64,000 bases of DNA from Hippopus hippopus (GCA_946811185.2 OX328111.1:41094388-41158387); one strand, 5' to 3'; shown: positions 21,099 to 33,020, numbered from the stretch's first letter. Notes: a model not told the origin generated them from the sequence alone. Translations and numbers: made by a program.

Positions 21099-22244
21099 TT
21101 TAAGGAGGAGCAGGTACATGTGTACTGTTGAAAAATGGAGATATTGCATTCCATTTTTACAACCAGCTCAAACACTCATTTCTATATACTGGTACTTCCA
21201 TTGAAATTTGTACTAGAGAGAAGTTTTTGCAAGAAGTCTGCAAATTAAAATTGCGTATATTCGTTGGAAAGGGAAATTATTTAGAGATAATGTATTTATT
21301 ACAATCTTGTACTTCTGACGAGGTCGCCGCTACCCAAGGTCAACCGGAAGGTCATTTTTTTGTCGTCTGCTTTTCAAAAGGGAGGAAAGAAAATGAAAGT
21401 TTTTGAAGCGGCCTAGAGTTACTGTACGCATTTGGAAGTGAAACGATTTATGAATTTTCGTAAAATATTTTGAAGGATGGAACTCGGATAAGGAGCAGAT
21501 TAAAAAGTGTTTTAATCTTTTACTTAGTGGATTGACCATGGAAACGGACTTCAAGATGACAATGGCTCGAGCGATCTGTGCTGAATTAATAAAAAGCGAA
21601 CAAAATTCAGACGTTAGTGCGAATAGAAGGCGAACTTTGGTACCAAGAAGTGGGTAATGCTAGTAAATCTAGGCAAGACTCTAATTATATCGATGTCTAA
21701 ATAGAACGAAATCTAGATTTAAAATCTAATCTGAAATTCTTGGAACACATTGGGAATAATTATTTCTTTGATGTTGACCATATTCAAATGGATCTAGATC
21801 TGCCCCGACACATTTTGATAGTTTCTGACCAGTTGGTGTCTGTGAAAAACTAGAGTGATGAATGATTTACTCAATGACAAGACAAAAAATAAAACATAGC
21901 CAACCAGGATCAACACAATTCTAGTAATTTGGACCACATAAAGACTAGTAATTAGGAAAGTAGAACTGGATATATTTTAAAATCTAACTGTGCAAGTCAA
22001 AATGTAAGGATTAGGAAACTGGAGGTAGATCTAGATCTTCTGCTAAAGAGGTTGAGTGCATCAGAAAGGTTGCCTGTAAAGCGTGACAGGTATGTAAAGT
22101 GTAAATCTATAGATCTAATGAATTTTGAAATATTGTAACAATGCACCAAGCTATCACTAGGTTTAAAGCCCCTAATGAGGAAAGGTTTTGAAAACATTGT
22201 AGAAAAAGGAAAACGCTCATCTCAATTTCTAATATTTTGCATAT
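21099..22244. other. No recognised feature
   Basis: Several frames of 60-90 codons occur on both strands, none with a recognisable domain. A worn B-like scrap (GGTTTTGAAAACATTGTAGA) lies near 22184. Confidence 0.5.
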
Positions 22245-22415
22245 CAATGGAAAATTCAATGTGGATGAAATTATGGACTCTGTCTTTGAAAGAGTAGAAA
22301 ACATTGTAGGAAAAGGGAGAAAATGCTGGTGATAAGCATTTACTCTTCTTTTCCCACAATGTTTTCAAAAGATATTTTTTCAGGGTTGTCAAAATGTGAG
22401 ATTGTATGAGAAAAG
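22245..22415 (-). repeat. Family B element, partial
   Basis: TGTCTTTGAAAGAGTAGAAA, hairpin GAGAAAATGCTGGTGATAAG, CCCACAATGTTTTCAAAAGA, and CAGGGTTGTCAAAATG. Confidence 0.75.
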
Positions 22416-22711
22416 GTTTATACATGAAAACGGGTGAAATCATCGAGGAAAATGGAGAAATTTCTCTTTATAAGCAGTGATTGTATACATGCACTCCTTG
22501 TAATGACTATCTCTCATGTAACAATTATCATATGCGTTGTTGAAAATATGAACCCAGGCAATGTACAGACCATGACAAGAAGAAAACATGTTCAAAATGG
22601 GCAATTAGATATTTCAAGTAAATTTACATTGGAAATGGAGGAGAGAGAGTTTCCATAGTCTCCTAATGTACTTTTTACCAAATTTATATGTAAAATCTGA
22701 AACTTTGAGGA

Positions 22712-22870
22712 TGGCATGATGAATGGATGGATCAAAAGGTGGATGGATATCACACGTGGGTGGATGAATTAATGCACAAATGGATAAAGGGTCTATAGAC
22801 AAATGACTGTATAGATAGATGGCTTGATTGGGAGATGGATGTATGATGGATAGATGGATGAGTGGAAAGA
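22712..22870 (+). repeat. Degenerate (GATG)n microsatellite
   Basis: Repeated GGATGGAT and GATAGATG tetramers with many substitutions. Confidence 0.8.
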
Positions 22871-24038
22871 TGGATAGGTGAATCGATGGGTAGTAGGGTG
22901 GATGGAAATATCAGAGGGTGACTGAGTGCATTTGTGGGTTCATCAAATGGATTTACATACCAGTATATTTAGCTGGAAGATGCGATATGGCAGAGTGTGC
23001 TGTGCTTTTTCTAGCTTGAGGTTTTTGTACCCTTTGGTAACTGGAGTTGGGGGTACACAAACAAAGATGGGGGTTCAGATCTAAACTACATAATTTCATT
23101 TAAATATCATTTCTAATGACAGCCTATTAAAAGATTGTTTTCATGTGATATGCACAAACAAGATTTTATAGATAGATCTACATGTTCACAGTTATAAGCT
23201 CTTTAAACACTTTAGGAACCTTTCCTCAAACTGTGCAAACATTTTTGGCAAAATCAGTTCTAATGTTTGCTAAAACAAGCAGGTAAGTGAAATACCTGTA
23301 CAAAATCTATCAGATTGGTAGTGTTGGGCAATCAGTTTAAAATCACAATTGATTATCGCTTTGTAATCAGAAGTGCAAACCAACTAGCTATCAGTTGTAC
23401 AATCGGTTTCTCCATTTAACTGAGAATGCCTTTTTCCTTTAAATCCCTGTTTAAATACTGTGACAATTTGTCTACATGATATCAAGTTTATAAAGATGTT
23501 GTATTTTGTACTTTAAAAATCAATGGAAATACAATACCATTAAATTTTTTGCTTTATTTAACATCATTCATTTTGGTCCTTAAATTTTAATTTCCAAACC
23601 AGTTAAAAAAATCCAGACATATTTCAAGCATTTGCAGACACCCCCATAGATCTATATTTTTATTCATAAAACAACAATTTTTTTTTTTTACTCATGAACA
23701 GAATTTTAGCTTCCACTTATTGTTTTATTCAGAGATTTGTGTAAATTCACTGTTTAAATTCATTATTAAAGATGAGAAGATAGTTTGAGGTGCTTCTGAT
23801 CAGACGATGCCACGCTGATCATTGTAGTGTCATGGGTTTTCACGCTTTTTTTTGGCGACCTATTTTTCGTGTCAATTAATTTTTGGAGAAGTATTACCAC
23901 ATGATTTGACATCAGTTAGTCATTTTGAATAGCAGGTAACTTTAAAGTCTGTCACTTTACACTAGATAAGAGGATTAACACCTTTATTGCGTTTTCATAA
24001 ATGACTCGCCAGCTTCATTATCATGCGCGTGCCCTTCA
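22871..24038. other. Mostly unrecognised; one K-like scrap
   Basis: Around 23008-23072, GGTTTTTGTACCCTTTGG and GGGGGTACACAAACAAAGAT resemble the distal part of repeat K (27150-27215). Otherwise AT-rich DNA. Confidence 0.45.
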
Positions 24039-24753
24039 CAGGGTTTTCCATGACGCACAAATCCTGCGTCATAGACGTGATTTTAATTCAAATGACCCCC
24101 AAAATAAATGACAGTGCATCATCGGTGACGCAACTTTCCAAAATCTAAATCATGTACGAAATTGAATAAGCGTCATAAACCCAAGTCTGTTCTTGCTTCA
24201 ATGTCAGACGAACACCATTCGTTTTGTAACTACAGGGTTTATTTTAGATGAAAGTGGTTTTCCGGTAATTTATTTATAGAATAAGACTGGTTTACGCATT
24301 GCTGCTGTAAAGTATATTGGACATGTGTCGTAAATATTGGCCCAGTCAGTCTTGGTTGGGTTCTCTGTATTTCATAGCATATTTTATACGACTTCCGGTA
24401 TATAAAAGTACACATTACCAGTCTGTGCTGTTCGCGGAAAATAATGTCACGACGAAGAAAACTGTAGCATTCTTCTATCGTCTGCTTCCTATAACTGCCG
24501 ATCAAGCCACGTCAAGCAGCGATGCAGACAAAAATATTTGGTCTGTCAAAAAGTGAAATCGACCTATCAGTCAGAAATGACTGACCGACTTTTCTGTCTT
24601 GGAGTTTAAGGTGAAATGCATTGTAAATCGTGCTTGAAGTTGATGACGAAGAGATCCATTTATTTTGACCCCCTAAGTTAACGAAATGACCCTCAACTAA
24701 TGAGGAAGGGGGTCACAATGACTCCCATTTTTTAAAGCCGAGGGAAAACCCTG
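24039..24753. mobile_element. hAT-like non-autonomous element
   Basis: Ends CAGGGTTTTCC (24039-24049) and GGAAAACCCTG (24743-24753) are perfect 11-bp inverted repeats starting CAGGG, the usual hAT pattern. 715 bp. The flanks (GCCCTTCA and CCTTTGCA) are similar but not an exact 8-bp duplication. No transposase is seen; frames of about 80 codons on both strands overlap each other. Confidence 0.65.
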
Positions 24754-25928
24754 CCTTTGCATTTTATACTGATCATGTTTAGCCCATATTTCTGCTGGAT
24801 GCATGTAAGCTAGGTTATTTGAAGCTCTAGACGATAATTTCATGCGTCAGATTGACATTTAGGGCAGATATTTTTCAGCGTCAAAGACAGGTCATTTCAA
24901 ATTTCCAAGCGTCAAAACCCAGGCTCAGGGATCAAATGAGAAGCTTGCCGAGTTGTGAAGTTTTGTCAAGACATCCATAGACAAAAATTTCTTTCTCATT
25001 TTTCCGTCCAATTTTCGTGTTTGTTATCCACTATGTTGAATCCATATGTTGAATGAGTGTGATTAATATTAGTCACAAAACCATGCGCTAAAAACCAGTA
25101 TTCACGTTTCGGGACCGAGCGAGTCTCGGTACCGACTACAATCGATTCCGGGATTTCTCAATAGGTTATTGCAATCGCAAGCCAAAACCAACTGACTGTC
25201 GACTATATAGTCGATCATTGGCCGACTACTACAAATCAGATTACAGTGTATGACTGAAAATTTTCCCCCCTTTTCGGTCGCTTCGGAGTTTGACTAGAAG
25301 CACGAAATCTTGTCAACTTCGAAATATAGTTGCTGATCCGCAGCTCATTCATTTGTTATTGAAAAGAACAAAGATAATTTAAACTGAGCCATCATTTCGC
25401 TGGCAAATAATCAAATTGCAGCCAATATTTGTCCGCTAAAACAAACAACCTTGTTAATGCTTTATTTTATTTTACATTCCCAGTGACAAAAATGTTAAAG
25501 TCGGCAAACCGATCAAAACACAGCCACAACATTTTGGACACGAACAATATAACATCATATGATAACCTTAGAACGTTCCGGTTTAGCATCTATATTTAGA
25601 ATCGGGAACCCCTGGGCAAGAGTGACTGACTGTAAACATTTTGCTGCAGATTATCCCCAAAATTACAAAGTTCTACGAATTTCATTGTTTTTAGGGCGAG
25701 TTTTTTGTACGTTCTGGCATGTATAACAGAGAAAAACTGTACGTGATTTTTCTATTTTATACGTGAATCACGTACATTTATAAGTGATCGCACACAGTGA
25801 TATGGGTAGGTAGATGGTCATTATTAGAAAACCCAGTAAGATAGTCCAAGATTTGGATCCTTTGTCATAAAAGTAAAGAAAGAAGTAACTTTGTAGAAAT
25901 GACCTCAGTTAAAAACAAGCAGCCTGTA
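24754..25928. other. Mostly unrecognised; possible K terminus
   Basis: At about 25710-25800, TTTTTTGTACGTTCTGG, TATACGTGAATCACGTAC and GCACACAGTGA resemble the outer end of repeat K near 32960-33050. The link is weak. Confidence 0.4.
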
Positions 25929-26135
25929 TTAACCCTTTATAACACAATGCCGAGTTTTAACGACCCTGAAAGAGAAGGCTTTTGAAAACACTCTGGAAAC
26001 CAGCATTTTCTCCTTTTCCCACAATGTTTTCTATCCTATCAAAGACAGAAATCATCATTTTTGATACATTAAATTTTGTCGTCTGCAAATGCTTTCAATT
26101 TTGTCGAGTTCAGAATTTAGTCGGTAAAGAGTTAA
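25929..26135 (+). repeat. Family B element, full ends, half the hairpin
   Basis: TTAACCCTTTATAACACAAT to GGTAAAGAGTTAA. The left arm of the hairpin is missing: AAAACACTCTGGAAACCAGC goes straight to the right arm ATTTTCTCCTTTTCCC. Confidence 0.82.
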
Positions 26136-26683
26136 GCAATTTTATACCAACTTCCTAGTGAAGGCAGATGATTAAAATGATGTTTAAATATACCTGTACT
26201 AAGCAAGCACCTATCTCCAGCAAGTATATTTTGAGCATCCCTAAGGTGTTTGTTCAATACAGGTTGGGCAGTAATTTAGTTTAAACATATTTATTTTACA
26301 TCGATTGCTGAACAAGTTCTAAAAACTTGCACTAATCTCTCTCTCTTCTGCTTCCTGGGAAAATACACCAGTACTTGTGCAAGTATGAGGGCCATTGAAC
26401 AATCCCTAAGTTGACACCTGCTCCCGGGAATCTAATTTGGGACCTCAAGGTTACGAGGCCGACACTCTACTTCACAACCACAGGCACAACACGATAATTT
26501 GGACAGTAATTTGAACATGATGATACATGATGATAGCGTAAAAGAAACATTTGAATTCCCAAAATTGCTCTGGGTTAGCCTCACGTAACATTTCAGTATT
26601 AACAAGAACAAAACCTGATCCAGTAAAATTTCACAAACTAAAAGTAAAAGGGAGGGGGAAAGTGAATGGATTTCTCAATGCAT
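26136..26683. other. No firm feature
   Basis: A possible worn SINE head on the minus strand lies at about 26420-26480 (GACCTCAAGGTTACGAGG side); the boxes are too degraded to call. Confidence 0.4.
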
Positions 26684-27095
26684 TGGAGTAGGCTTATTAA
26701 CCTTTCAGGAAACAGGATCTCTATAGAGTAATAAATCAAAATTTAAGAAGAAATGTGAATAAATGCATTGAAAATTGAATGCTTGGGTAAAACTGCAGTT
26801 CTTTGAATAACCATGTGAGCATGTCCTAGGATGAACTATTTTTTTTTTTAATGCTTCACTTTAAAGGGACCTATTTTGATATTTATAATCACACATAACA
26901 TCATAAGTGTAAACTATCATTGAATTTTGTATAGGTAGTTTGAGGTTCATATGGACCCCCTGAATTTTGAAATATCTTGAAAAATCCCTTATCAATTTTT
27001 ATGAAACTTTTCATAGTCATAAAAATGACCTTACCAACTCTCACAGCAAAACCTAGAATTTTTCTTCCGCAGGAAAGAGCATTTTGCCTACTCCA
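26684..27095 (+). repeat. Element P (TIR TGGAGTAGGC)
   Basis: TGGAGTAGGC at 26684-26693 and GCCTACTCCA at 27086-27095 are a perfect 10-bp inverted pair, 412 bp apart. The 3' portion from TGAGGTTCATATGGACCCCC to TACCAACTCT recurs in reverse at about 33833-34055. Confidence 0.65.
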
Positions 27096-27468
27096 GTAAT
27101 GTTAAATTTTTGTTCTGAAGCTTAACTTTCTCCAGTGTTCCCACTGAAATTTTTATTTGGGGGTTTTGTACCCCCTGCAATTGAAAAATGGGGGTATAAG
27201 AAAAGAAATGGGGGTACAAATTTAGAAAAACTAGTAGATCTATGCCTACAACTCGAAATCGTTTTCTTAAATGCCCCTTTCTCTTTCAGGTGAAGAAAAA
27301 TCATATAGATCTACTAAGTGAATGTACATTTTTACATGTAACTAACAGCAAAAGAATTGTTTGGCAAAGTGTTATTTAGTAGTCTTTATACTCATCTTTT
27401 CACATGCCTTTTGTACAACAGAGTCAATGTTGAAGTCTGGCTGATGCTTACTGTACTCAATATGAATT

Positions 27469-28667
27469 CAGGGCTTTTTTTCCTTCTATAATTGACGCCG
27501 ATATTCAGTGACTTCCCAATTGCAAAAAGCATCTTTTTTTCCCAGTTTCGGTGAAAGAATTTCCCAATTTTGCTAAAAGAATGTCCATAATACAATGCTG
27601 AAATTCCCAGTAAGTTAAAATTTAAATATCTCGCAAGCTATTTCACATGATCAGACATAAAACTTTCGTTATTTTGCAGCGATTGAAACCTAAAGCAGGC
27701 TTTTTATCAATTTGTACCTGAAATGACTCGGCTGACTGTGTTGCAGTACAGCCGAAATGTTGCGGTTTCTTGGTGCCATTTGGTTCGTTTAATGGAGGCA
27801 ACCTTAACCGAACTGAATTATTTTTTGCGCATTATAACACTGCACGTAGACTTGACGCAGTTGTCAAGTCCCTATCATTAAATATTAATTTTTTTTTGTC
27901 TTTTGTAAAAACTTACAGCTGACAAAAGAAGTTGTCTTAATTTAACACTGTGGAACGCATTCTTACTCGGTTGCAGTAAACGTATTTGAAAGAAAATCAA
28001 ACACGCTGTATCCAAATAAATCATGTCAAGAACCGGGAAACATTACAAAAAGTTTGTTAAAAGCGCTGCAGACGATAAAGCCCTGCGTAGCCTTTTAACT
28101 TTCGGTGTGAAACATTCAAATTCTTTGTCAATCGATCTACAGGTAATCAATTCTCCACATAACGAGTCTCAATCTGAAGTGCTAGGTCCATCGGACATCG
28201 CCAATCTCACACTGTCGGAAGACCAGACAATTATTATCACTGCACATGATGCAAACTCTGCATCTCCAGACATAATATCGAAGCCTAGCCTTGTAACTTG
28301 CACAGATAATGATTCCCTTGTATCATATGAAGGCTGGAAAGCAGTTCTGCTGAAGTATTAACCCTGGCACCCATGGGTGTACCATAGTAGTGTTAAAAAA
28401 GGCTATATGCCTTTATGTGTAAATACTGAGAGATATTTGGCCATGGTTTAAGTATTTACATGTATGGTGTAACTGTTGAATTTGTTTCAGTTATATTTAA
28501 ATTGTTGCAACTTTCTATTTACTGCATGTTTGTACACTGCCATTAATTTGTTTTATTGATGTACCTTGAAAGTCAGTCTGTTTTTTCCCAATTTGGCCAA
28601 AATCGCGCTTGAATTTCCCAAAATGAAAGGCTAAGGCCCCTTCCCAATTTTTGGACAAAAAGCCCTG
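27469..28667. mobile_element. Element M, hAT-like, inserted in K copy 1
   Basis: Ends CAGGGCTTTTTTTCC (27469) and GACAAAAAGCCCTG (28667) are inverted repeats starting CAGGG. GAATT lies immediately outside both ends (27464-27468 and 28668-28672), a 5-bp target duplication. The subterminal parts carry AATTTCCCAA motifs. About 1.2 kb with one internal frame at 28023-28361. No complete transposase, so it is non-autonomous. CAGGG ends point to hAT; the 5-bp rather than 8-bp duplication is unusual. Confidence 0.75.
28023..28361 (+). CDS. Small ORF inside element M, unknown product
   Basis: A 112-residue frame starting MSRTGKHYKKFVKSAADDKA, with A at -3 of the ATG. Composition is mixed, with a basic N-terminus and a Ser/Asp/Asn-rich middle, unlike the low-complexity frames elsewhere in the window. 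No zinc finger, DDE residues or membrane segment are visible. It sits alone between the ends of a hAT-like element, so it may be a first exon or relic of the element's own gene. No poly-A signal or splice partner is evident. It could also be chance. I do not recognise a family. Confidence 0.35.
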   Translation: MSRTGKHYKKFVKSAADDKALRSLLTFGVKHSNSLSIDLQVINSPHNESQSEVLGPSDIANLTLSEDQTIIITAHDANSASPDIISKPSLVTCTDNDSLVSYEGWKAVLLKY

Positions 28668-28779
28668 GAATTGTGTTTTCTACATTTTGAATGGTTCTAC
28701 GACTGGTGTACCTTGCTTGCATACAGGAACTCGAATTCTGATATCTAAGAGCTCCCAAAGTACTGCGTTTCTGAGCCAT
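28573..28779 (-). pseudogene. K copy 1 frame (MAQKR...), cut by element M
   Basis: The minus-strand frame starts ATGGCTCAGAAACGC at 28779, like the start at 35517 in K copy 2 (ATGGCTCAGAAACTT). After about 37 codons it enters element M at 28667; the remaining codons belong to M. If M is ignored, the frame stays open for about 22 more codons in the sequence below 27463. The X-bounded unit starts 32 bp upstream of the ATG. Unknown product; similarity to the other copy weakens quickly after the start. Confidence 0.4.
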
Positions 28780-28814
28780 TACCCAATGTTAGTTTACAGA
28801 CGAAAGGCGTTGAT

Positions 28815-29285
28815 GGTGTCACACCACTGGTTTTTGGCCATATTGAAAATAGAGTGAAATTGGCCATCTTTGAAGCTTCGCAGATCGCTTAATGGCAAAC
28901 CTTTTGCTTTTCCGTCTCTTGCTGTCTAAAGTACATCCTTAGTCCTTCAAAAAAATGCATTAAAAACAACATGTCAACCGATTGCGTTTTTCGCTAAATC
29001 CCAACAATTACGGGCACCCTAGAATTTTCCCTCTCAAAAACACCGGTTCAGCCCCATGACCCCAATTTTTTGTTCCTCCAGTGACACAAAATAGTCCACT
29101 CAATATACAATAAAAGCACATCTAAGTGGTCCCCCACTGCCTAAATTTGAAGCAAATCTAAATTATATACCACTAAGCCCTCTTAGCTCCAAAGAACAGT
29201 GCAACAAAAGCGCTACTGCAAATTTTCACATGGGACTACTTTTGACTACTACGAACCGGAAGCAGTCTCGCAGTGGTGCGACACC
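28815..29285 (+). mobile_element. Element X copy 1
   Basis: 471 bp from GGTGTCACACCACTG to CAGTGGTGCGACACC, a 15-bp inverted pair with one mismatch. The sequence is the same as 32195-32665 apart from about two substitutions (for example ACATCC against ACGTCC near 28933). No open frame of note. A 4-bp duplication; superfamily not assigned. Confidence 0.85.
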
Positions 29286-29289
29286 TATA

Positions 29290-32190
29290 TAAAATAGAAT
29301 TTTACTTTCGAGTCCATTTTTTTTAGCGTTTTAGCTAAATCTGGTAATTGCGACAAGGAAAAAATTAGCCGGAAAGAAATCAAAGCCATTTTCAAAGAGA
29401 AAACCTATTTTGTTTAACATGATGTTTTTGCGGCCAAGACCCTAAAAAAACGGAAATTTTAAGCCCAGTGACTACTCCTACAAAATCAAGCATATCTCAG
29501 TCAAAACTAAATGGATTTACATGAAATAAAAAGTTCATTGTTCTAGACCCTTTTGTCTGTCTTTTTAACCCATTTTCATTTATATATACTGAAAACATTG
29601 CATGAAAAGTAGCCTTTTGACAAAAAAAAAACCTCATTCCGAGGGCTAAAATTAAGGGTTTTCTTCATATCTTTTCTCTATAATTTTCCATGTGACCAGC
29701 CAAATGCACATTTCTTAGCTTTTTATTCAAAAGTCAAGCACTATCAGTCAAAATGAGGTTGGAATATATGAAAGAAGGAATGTAGATGGCCTTTATAGAA
29801 CATGACAGACATGCACCTTAATCTTCATGAAATACCAGTACTGCAAAATGTATGCACACATGGCTCCTTTTGTCGCAATGTTTTCATCTATGACAAATGA
29901 TGAGTAATTTCTACAGACCAGACTATTATGATGTAACCAGCTCAAAACTCTGATAAAGTAGCAGGCCCTTTTCAAACATCCAGACAGCTGGAATTTATTA
30001 CATAGGCCCAGCTGGGCTTATCGGAAACTGTCGAATCAGGTTAGCGTATTGGGTAAGTAGGTCATAGGGTGGATAGATTTGAGTGAATGAAAGAAAGAAA
30101 GCAAAGTATAAAAGACCATACTTATCCAGATTCACTCATTATGAAAGAAGAAAACAGAGCAATAGAAGTGGCCAGATACAGACAGAATATAGGGGGCAAA
30201 TGAATAGAGAAGACAGGACAAAGAAGTTGAAGAAGCCCTTAATCTTAAGCTTGTTCAAGAAAGGGAACTTATTTCACCAAGAAAATAAGAAAATACCTGA
30301 ATATTCACAACATGAAAACAGTGTAACATCTCCACATAAAAACAGTGTAACATCTCCAGTCACACAGACAGCTTGCCAAACTTTGATGATTTTGCAGCCA
30401 CAGCGAAGCCGTTCGATCTTCGGTCACAGAGTCTGAAAAAGACGGGGAATAATTTTATAGGGAATTGCATCATCAACATGGGGAAAATGCTGGAAACCAT
30501 CAACACTCTCATGAAAGAGTATCCTGTACAAAATGTGGAATGGTTGATATACTCTACAAGTCTGAAAATAACAATGTCCCTGTTATGAAGTTGCACTTTC
30601 ACTGCAGGACATGCAGATATGAATCAAGGAGAATGAATAAGTAAGATGAAATACCCAAAACAATGCAAGCATCTATCAATACTAACCTCATTGTGTAACT
30701 GGACACAAAAACAGTTACAACACATCTCAAGAATAGTGTTACATAGTAAAGTGCTTAAAAAGATGAACTGCTAAAAGAAAAAGAGGCATGCTGTCCAAGC
30801 AAGACTTAAACATAAGCTCCTCATGATGCAGGAAAGTAGCTATTCTGAACCTGACTATGTGAAAGGGGCCTTAGACCAGAACAATCAAACATATGCCTGG
30901 AGACCAAAATAAGCTAACTCATTACCCAAGACAGAAATAAGATAAATAAGGAAGTAAACAAGAAATAAAGGAGAACATGGGCAGTAACTCCGTCTAGTGC
31001 ATAGCAGCACTACTGATGAGGCCTGATGCTGGCCGAAACAGAGAGACAGAGAGAGAGAGAGAAAGAGAGAGAGAGAAAGAGAGAGAGAGGGAGAAGTGTG
31101 TGTATGGGGGGGGGACCCAATATGTGATTAAGAACTGCTTCTGCAATATTTTCATGGGAAGAAAAACAGGAGAGAGAGAGAGAGACAGGCAGACAGAGAC
31201 AGAGAGACAGAGAGTGAGAAAGACAGAGAGTGAAAGGCATGAAAGGCATAGAAAGTAATTGATTCTGGGAAGGGTCCTGTACATAATTCTGGCTCCTTCT
31301 GCCACAATGTTTTCATAAGGGGGGGGGGGGAAAGACAGATAAACACAGGTTTGGGGATATTAGAGACAGCTGGACAAACAATAGAATAGGAAAAAATATG
31401 CAAAGAGGATTAAAGATATTAAATGGTACTTACAGCCCCTCAAGTCCAACAGGCCGTCCGGCTCCTTTTGCTGCAATGAATTTACACAGCCAATACAAAT
31501 GCCCCTGTCAAATCAATGTTTCCTACCATTTTCAACAACACTTTCCTTCAGGATCATATGGTCTGTATTAACACAAAGCTTGAAATTACAGAGGTGCCCT
31601 TCATGAAACTTTGGTCAACATTCAGAAATTTCCTATTCACCATAACTGTCATTATGTGGGCTGTTTGGTTTGAAACCCAGCCCGACAGGGATAACTTGGT
31701 TCCTTGAATCTGAATTGCACCTATCCGGTCTTACTTACACTACAAATCCAGAACAAGTATTTTCCATTTGCATGCAATTCAGATGCATTTTCAAGTTTTT
31801 TCTGTCATCTCATTAAAAATGAATCAATTTCAAATTCTAAAATAAAAGAATTTAAATTAAAATTTAACAATTCAAAATGAAAATTAAATCACTTATCTGA
31901 AAAGGTATTCAACTGTTTAGTATTTGAAAACTTGAAGACAAAGCGGCCATAGATTTCTTCCGGTGCAAATGACTTTTTGACAACGTTCTCGGCATACCGG
32001 TCCGAAAACTTTGAAATTTCGCTGCTTTGAATTCTAAATTTAATTAAGAATTTAAATTTTACATACCTCAGCCCAACTTTTGATAGAATCCTGTTTCAAG
32101 GCCTCTCAGTTACTTGAGTACCAAATTTCAGCTGGTTATGCCTGAAAATAAAGTCACTAGACAGTTTCTCGTACTTTCACTTCTCACTCA
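29290..32190. other. Interior of the X-bounded unit
   Basis: AT-rich, no recognised gene. It contains GA microsatellites (31036-31236), a small direct repeat AAAACAGTGTAACATCTCCA near 30314-30361, a 117-codon frame at 30083-30436 rich in Lys/Arg/Ser/Gln that looks like a chance frame, and three GGCTCCTTTTGCCACAATGT-like motifs (near 29860, 31288 and 31458) that may be worn B hairpin arms. Confidence 0.5.
31036..31236 (+). repeat. (GA)n microsatellite, two blocks
   Basis: Blocks 31036-31090 and about 31168-31236, separated by sequence with a poly-G run. Frames of 79-103 codons on both strands here are artefacts of the repeat. Confidence 0.9.
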
Positions 32191-32194
32191 TATA

Positions 32195-32665
32195 GGTGTC
32201 ACACCACTGGTTTTTGGCCATATTGAAAATAGAGTGAAATTGGCCATCTTTGAAGCTTCGCAGATCGCTTAATGGCAAACCTTTTGCTTTTCCGTCTCTT
32301 GCTGTCTAAAGTACGTCCTTAGTCCTTCAAAAAAATGCATTAAAAACAACATGTCAACCGATTGCGTTTTTCGCTAAATCCCAACAATTACGGGCACCCT
32401 AGAATTTTCCCTCTCAAAAACACCGGTTCAGCCCCATGACCCCAATTTTTTGTTCCTCCAGTGACACAAAATAGTCCACTCAATATACAATAAAAACACA
32501 TCTAAGTGGTCCCCCACTGCCTAAATTTGAAGCAAATCTAAATTATATACCACTAAGCCCTCTTAGCTCCAAAGAACAGTGCAACAAAAGCGCTACTGCA
32601 AATTTTCACATGGGACTACTTTTGACTACTACGAACCGGAAGCAGTCTCGCAGTGGTGCGACACC
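32195..32665 (+). mobile_element. Element X copy 2
   Basis: Same length and ends as 28815-29285 and in the same orientation. The near identity shows recent spread, gene conversion or joint duplication. Its left flank TATA matches the right flank of copy 1, and its right flank TGAT matches the left flank of copy 1. Confidence 0.85.
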
Positions 32666-33020
32666 TGATGTCGACAAAATGCTTTTTCATAGACTGTGTT
32701 AAAGAAAGGGGAGCCGAGTTACGGATAATTTTTGGAAACAAACGAGTCCCAGTCTGCAATTATTGATCACGATGACAAAGACCGAGTACGCCGACCATGT
32801 AAATGTTCTAAAAATAGAAAGCTTGAAATCCCAAATTTTTCCCGATGATTTACATTTTCCGAAAATCACTTTTACATGAGCCATCCTATGCAAGCATTTC
32901 CTATTTTTTTTTGATCTTCGTCCGTATTTTTTGTGCATGATTTCATGTACAGGTTTGTAATTTTGTACGTTTTTTATTTCATTTATACGTGTTTCACGCA
33001 CGATTTTGCGTGATCGGGAA

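Larger units (their letters stand above)
28811..32669. mobile_element. 3.85-kb unit bounded by two X elements, TGAT TSD
   Basis: TGAT (28811-28814), X copy 1, TATA (29286), 2.9 kb interior, TATA (32191-32194), X copy 2, TGAT (32666-32669). K copy 2 keeps the uninterrupted site (GTCA at 35483-35486 on the plus strand, TGAC on the K strand). So the whole unit lies within one 4-bp duplication. It may be a composite transposon, or a circle recombined into a solo X. Confidence 0.8.
27115..33020 (-). repeat. Repeat K copy 1, inverted, broken by two insertions
   Basis: On the minus strand the parts run 33020-32670, 28810-28668 and 27463-27115, matching the plus-strand order of K copy 2 (35163-35840). 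Insertions M (27469-28667) and the X-bounded unit (28815-32665) split it. Shared landmarks: CAGTCTGCAATTATTGATCA and GTTCTAAAAATAGAAAGCT; then CTGTAAACT.ACATTGGG and ATGGCTCAGAAAC; then GGCATTTAAGAAAAC and the block AAATTTTTATTTGGG seen from the other strand. K may derive from exons plus promoter of a gene or from a larger transposon; I cannot name it. Confidence 0.7.

Noticed and set aside
30994..31403. Leu/Ser-rich and Arg/Glu-rich frames on both strands
   Set aside because: Produced by the (GA)n microsatellite, which is open in several frames at once.
31427..31463. Tiny minus-strand exon (acceptor TTCATTGCAG, donor GTAAGT)
   Set aside because: The splice-like signals are close to consensus, but the exon would be about 37 bp, no neighbouring exon is visible, and the core resembles a worn B hairpin arm.
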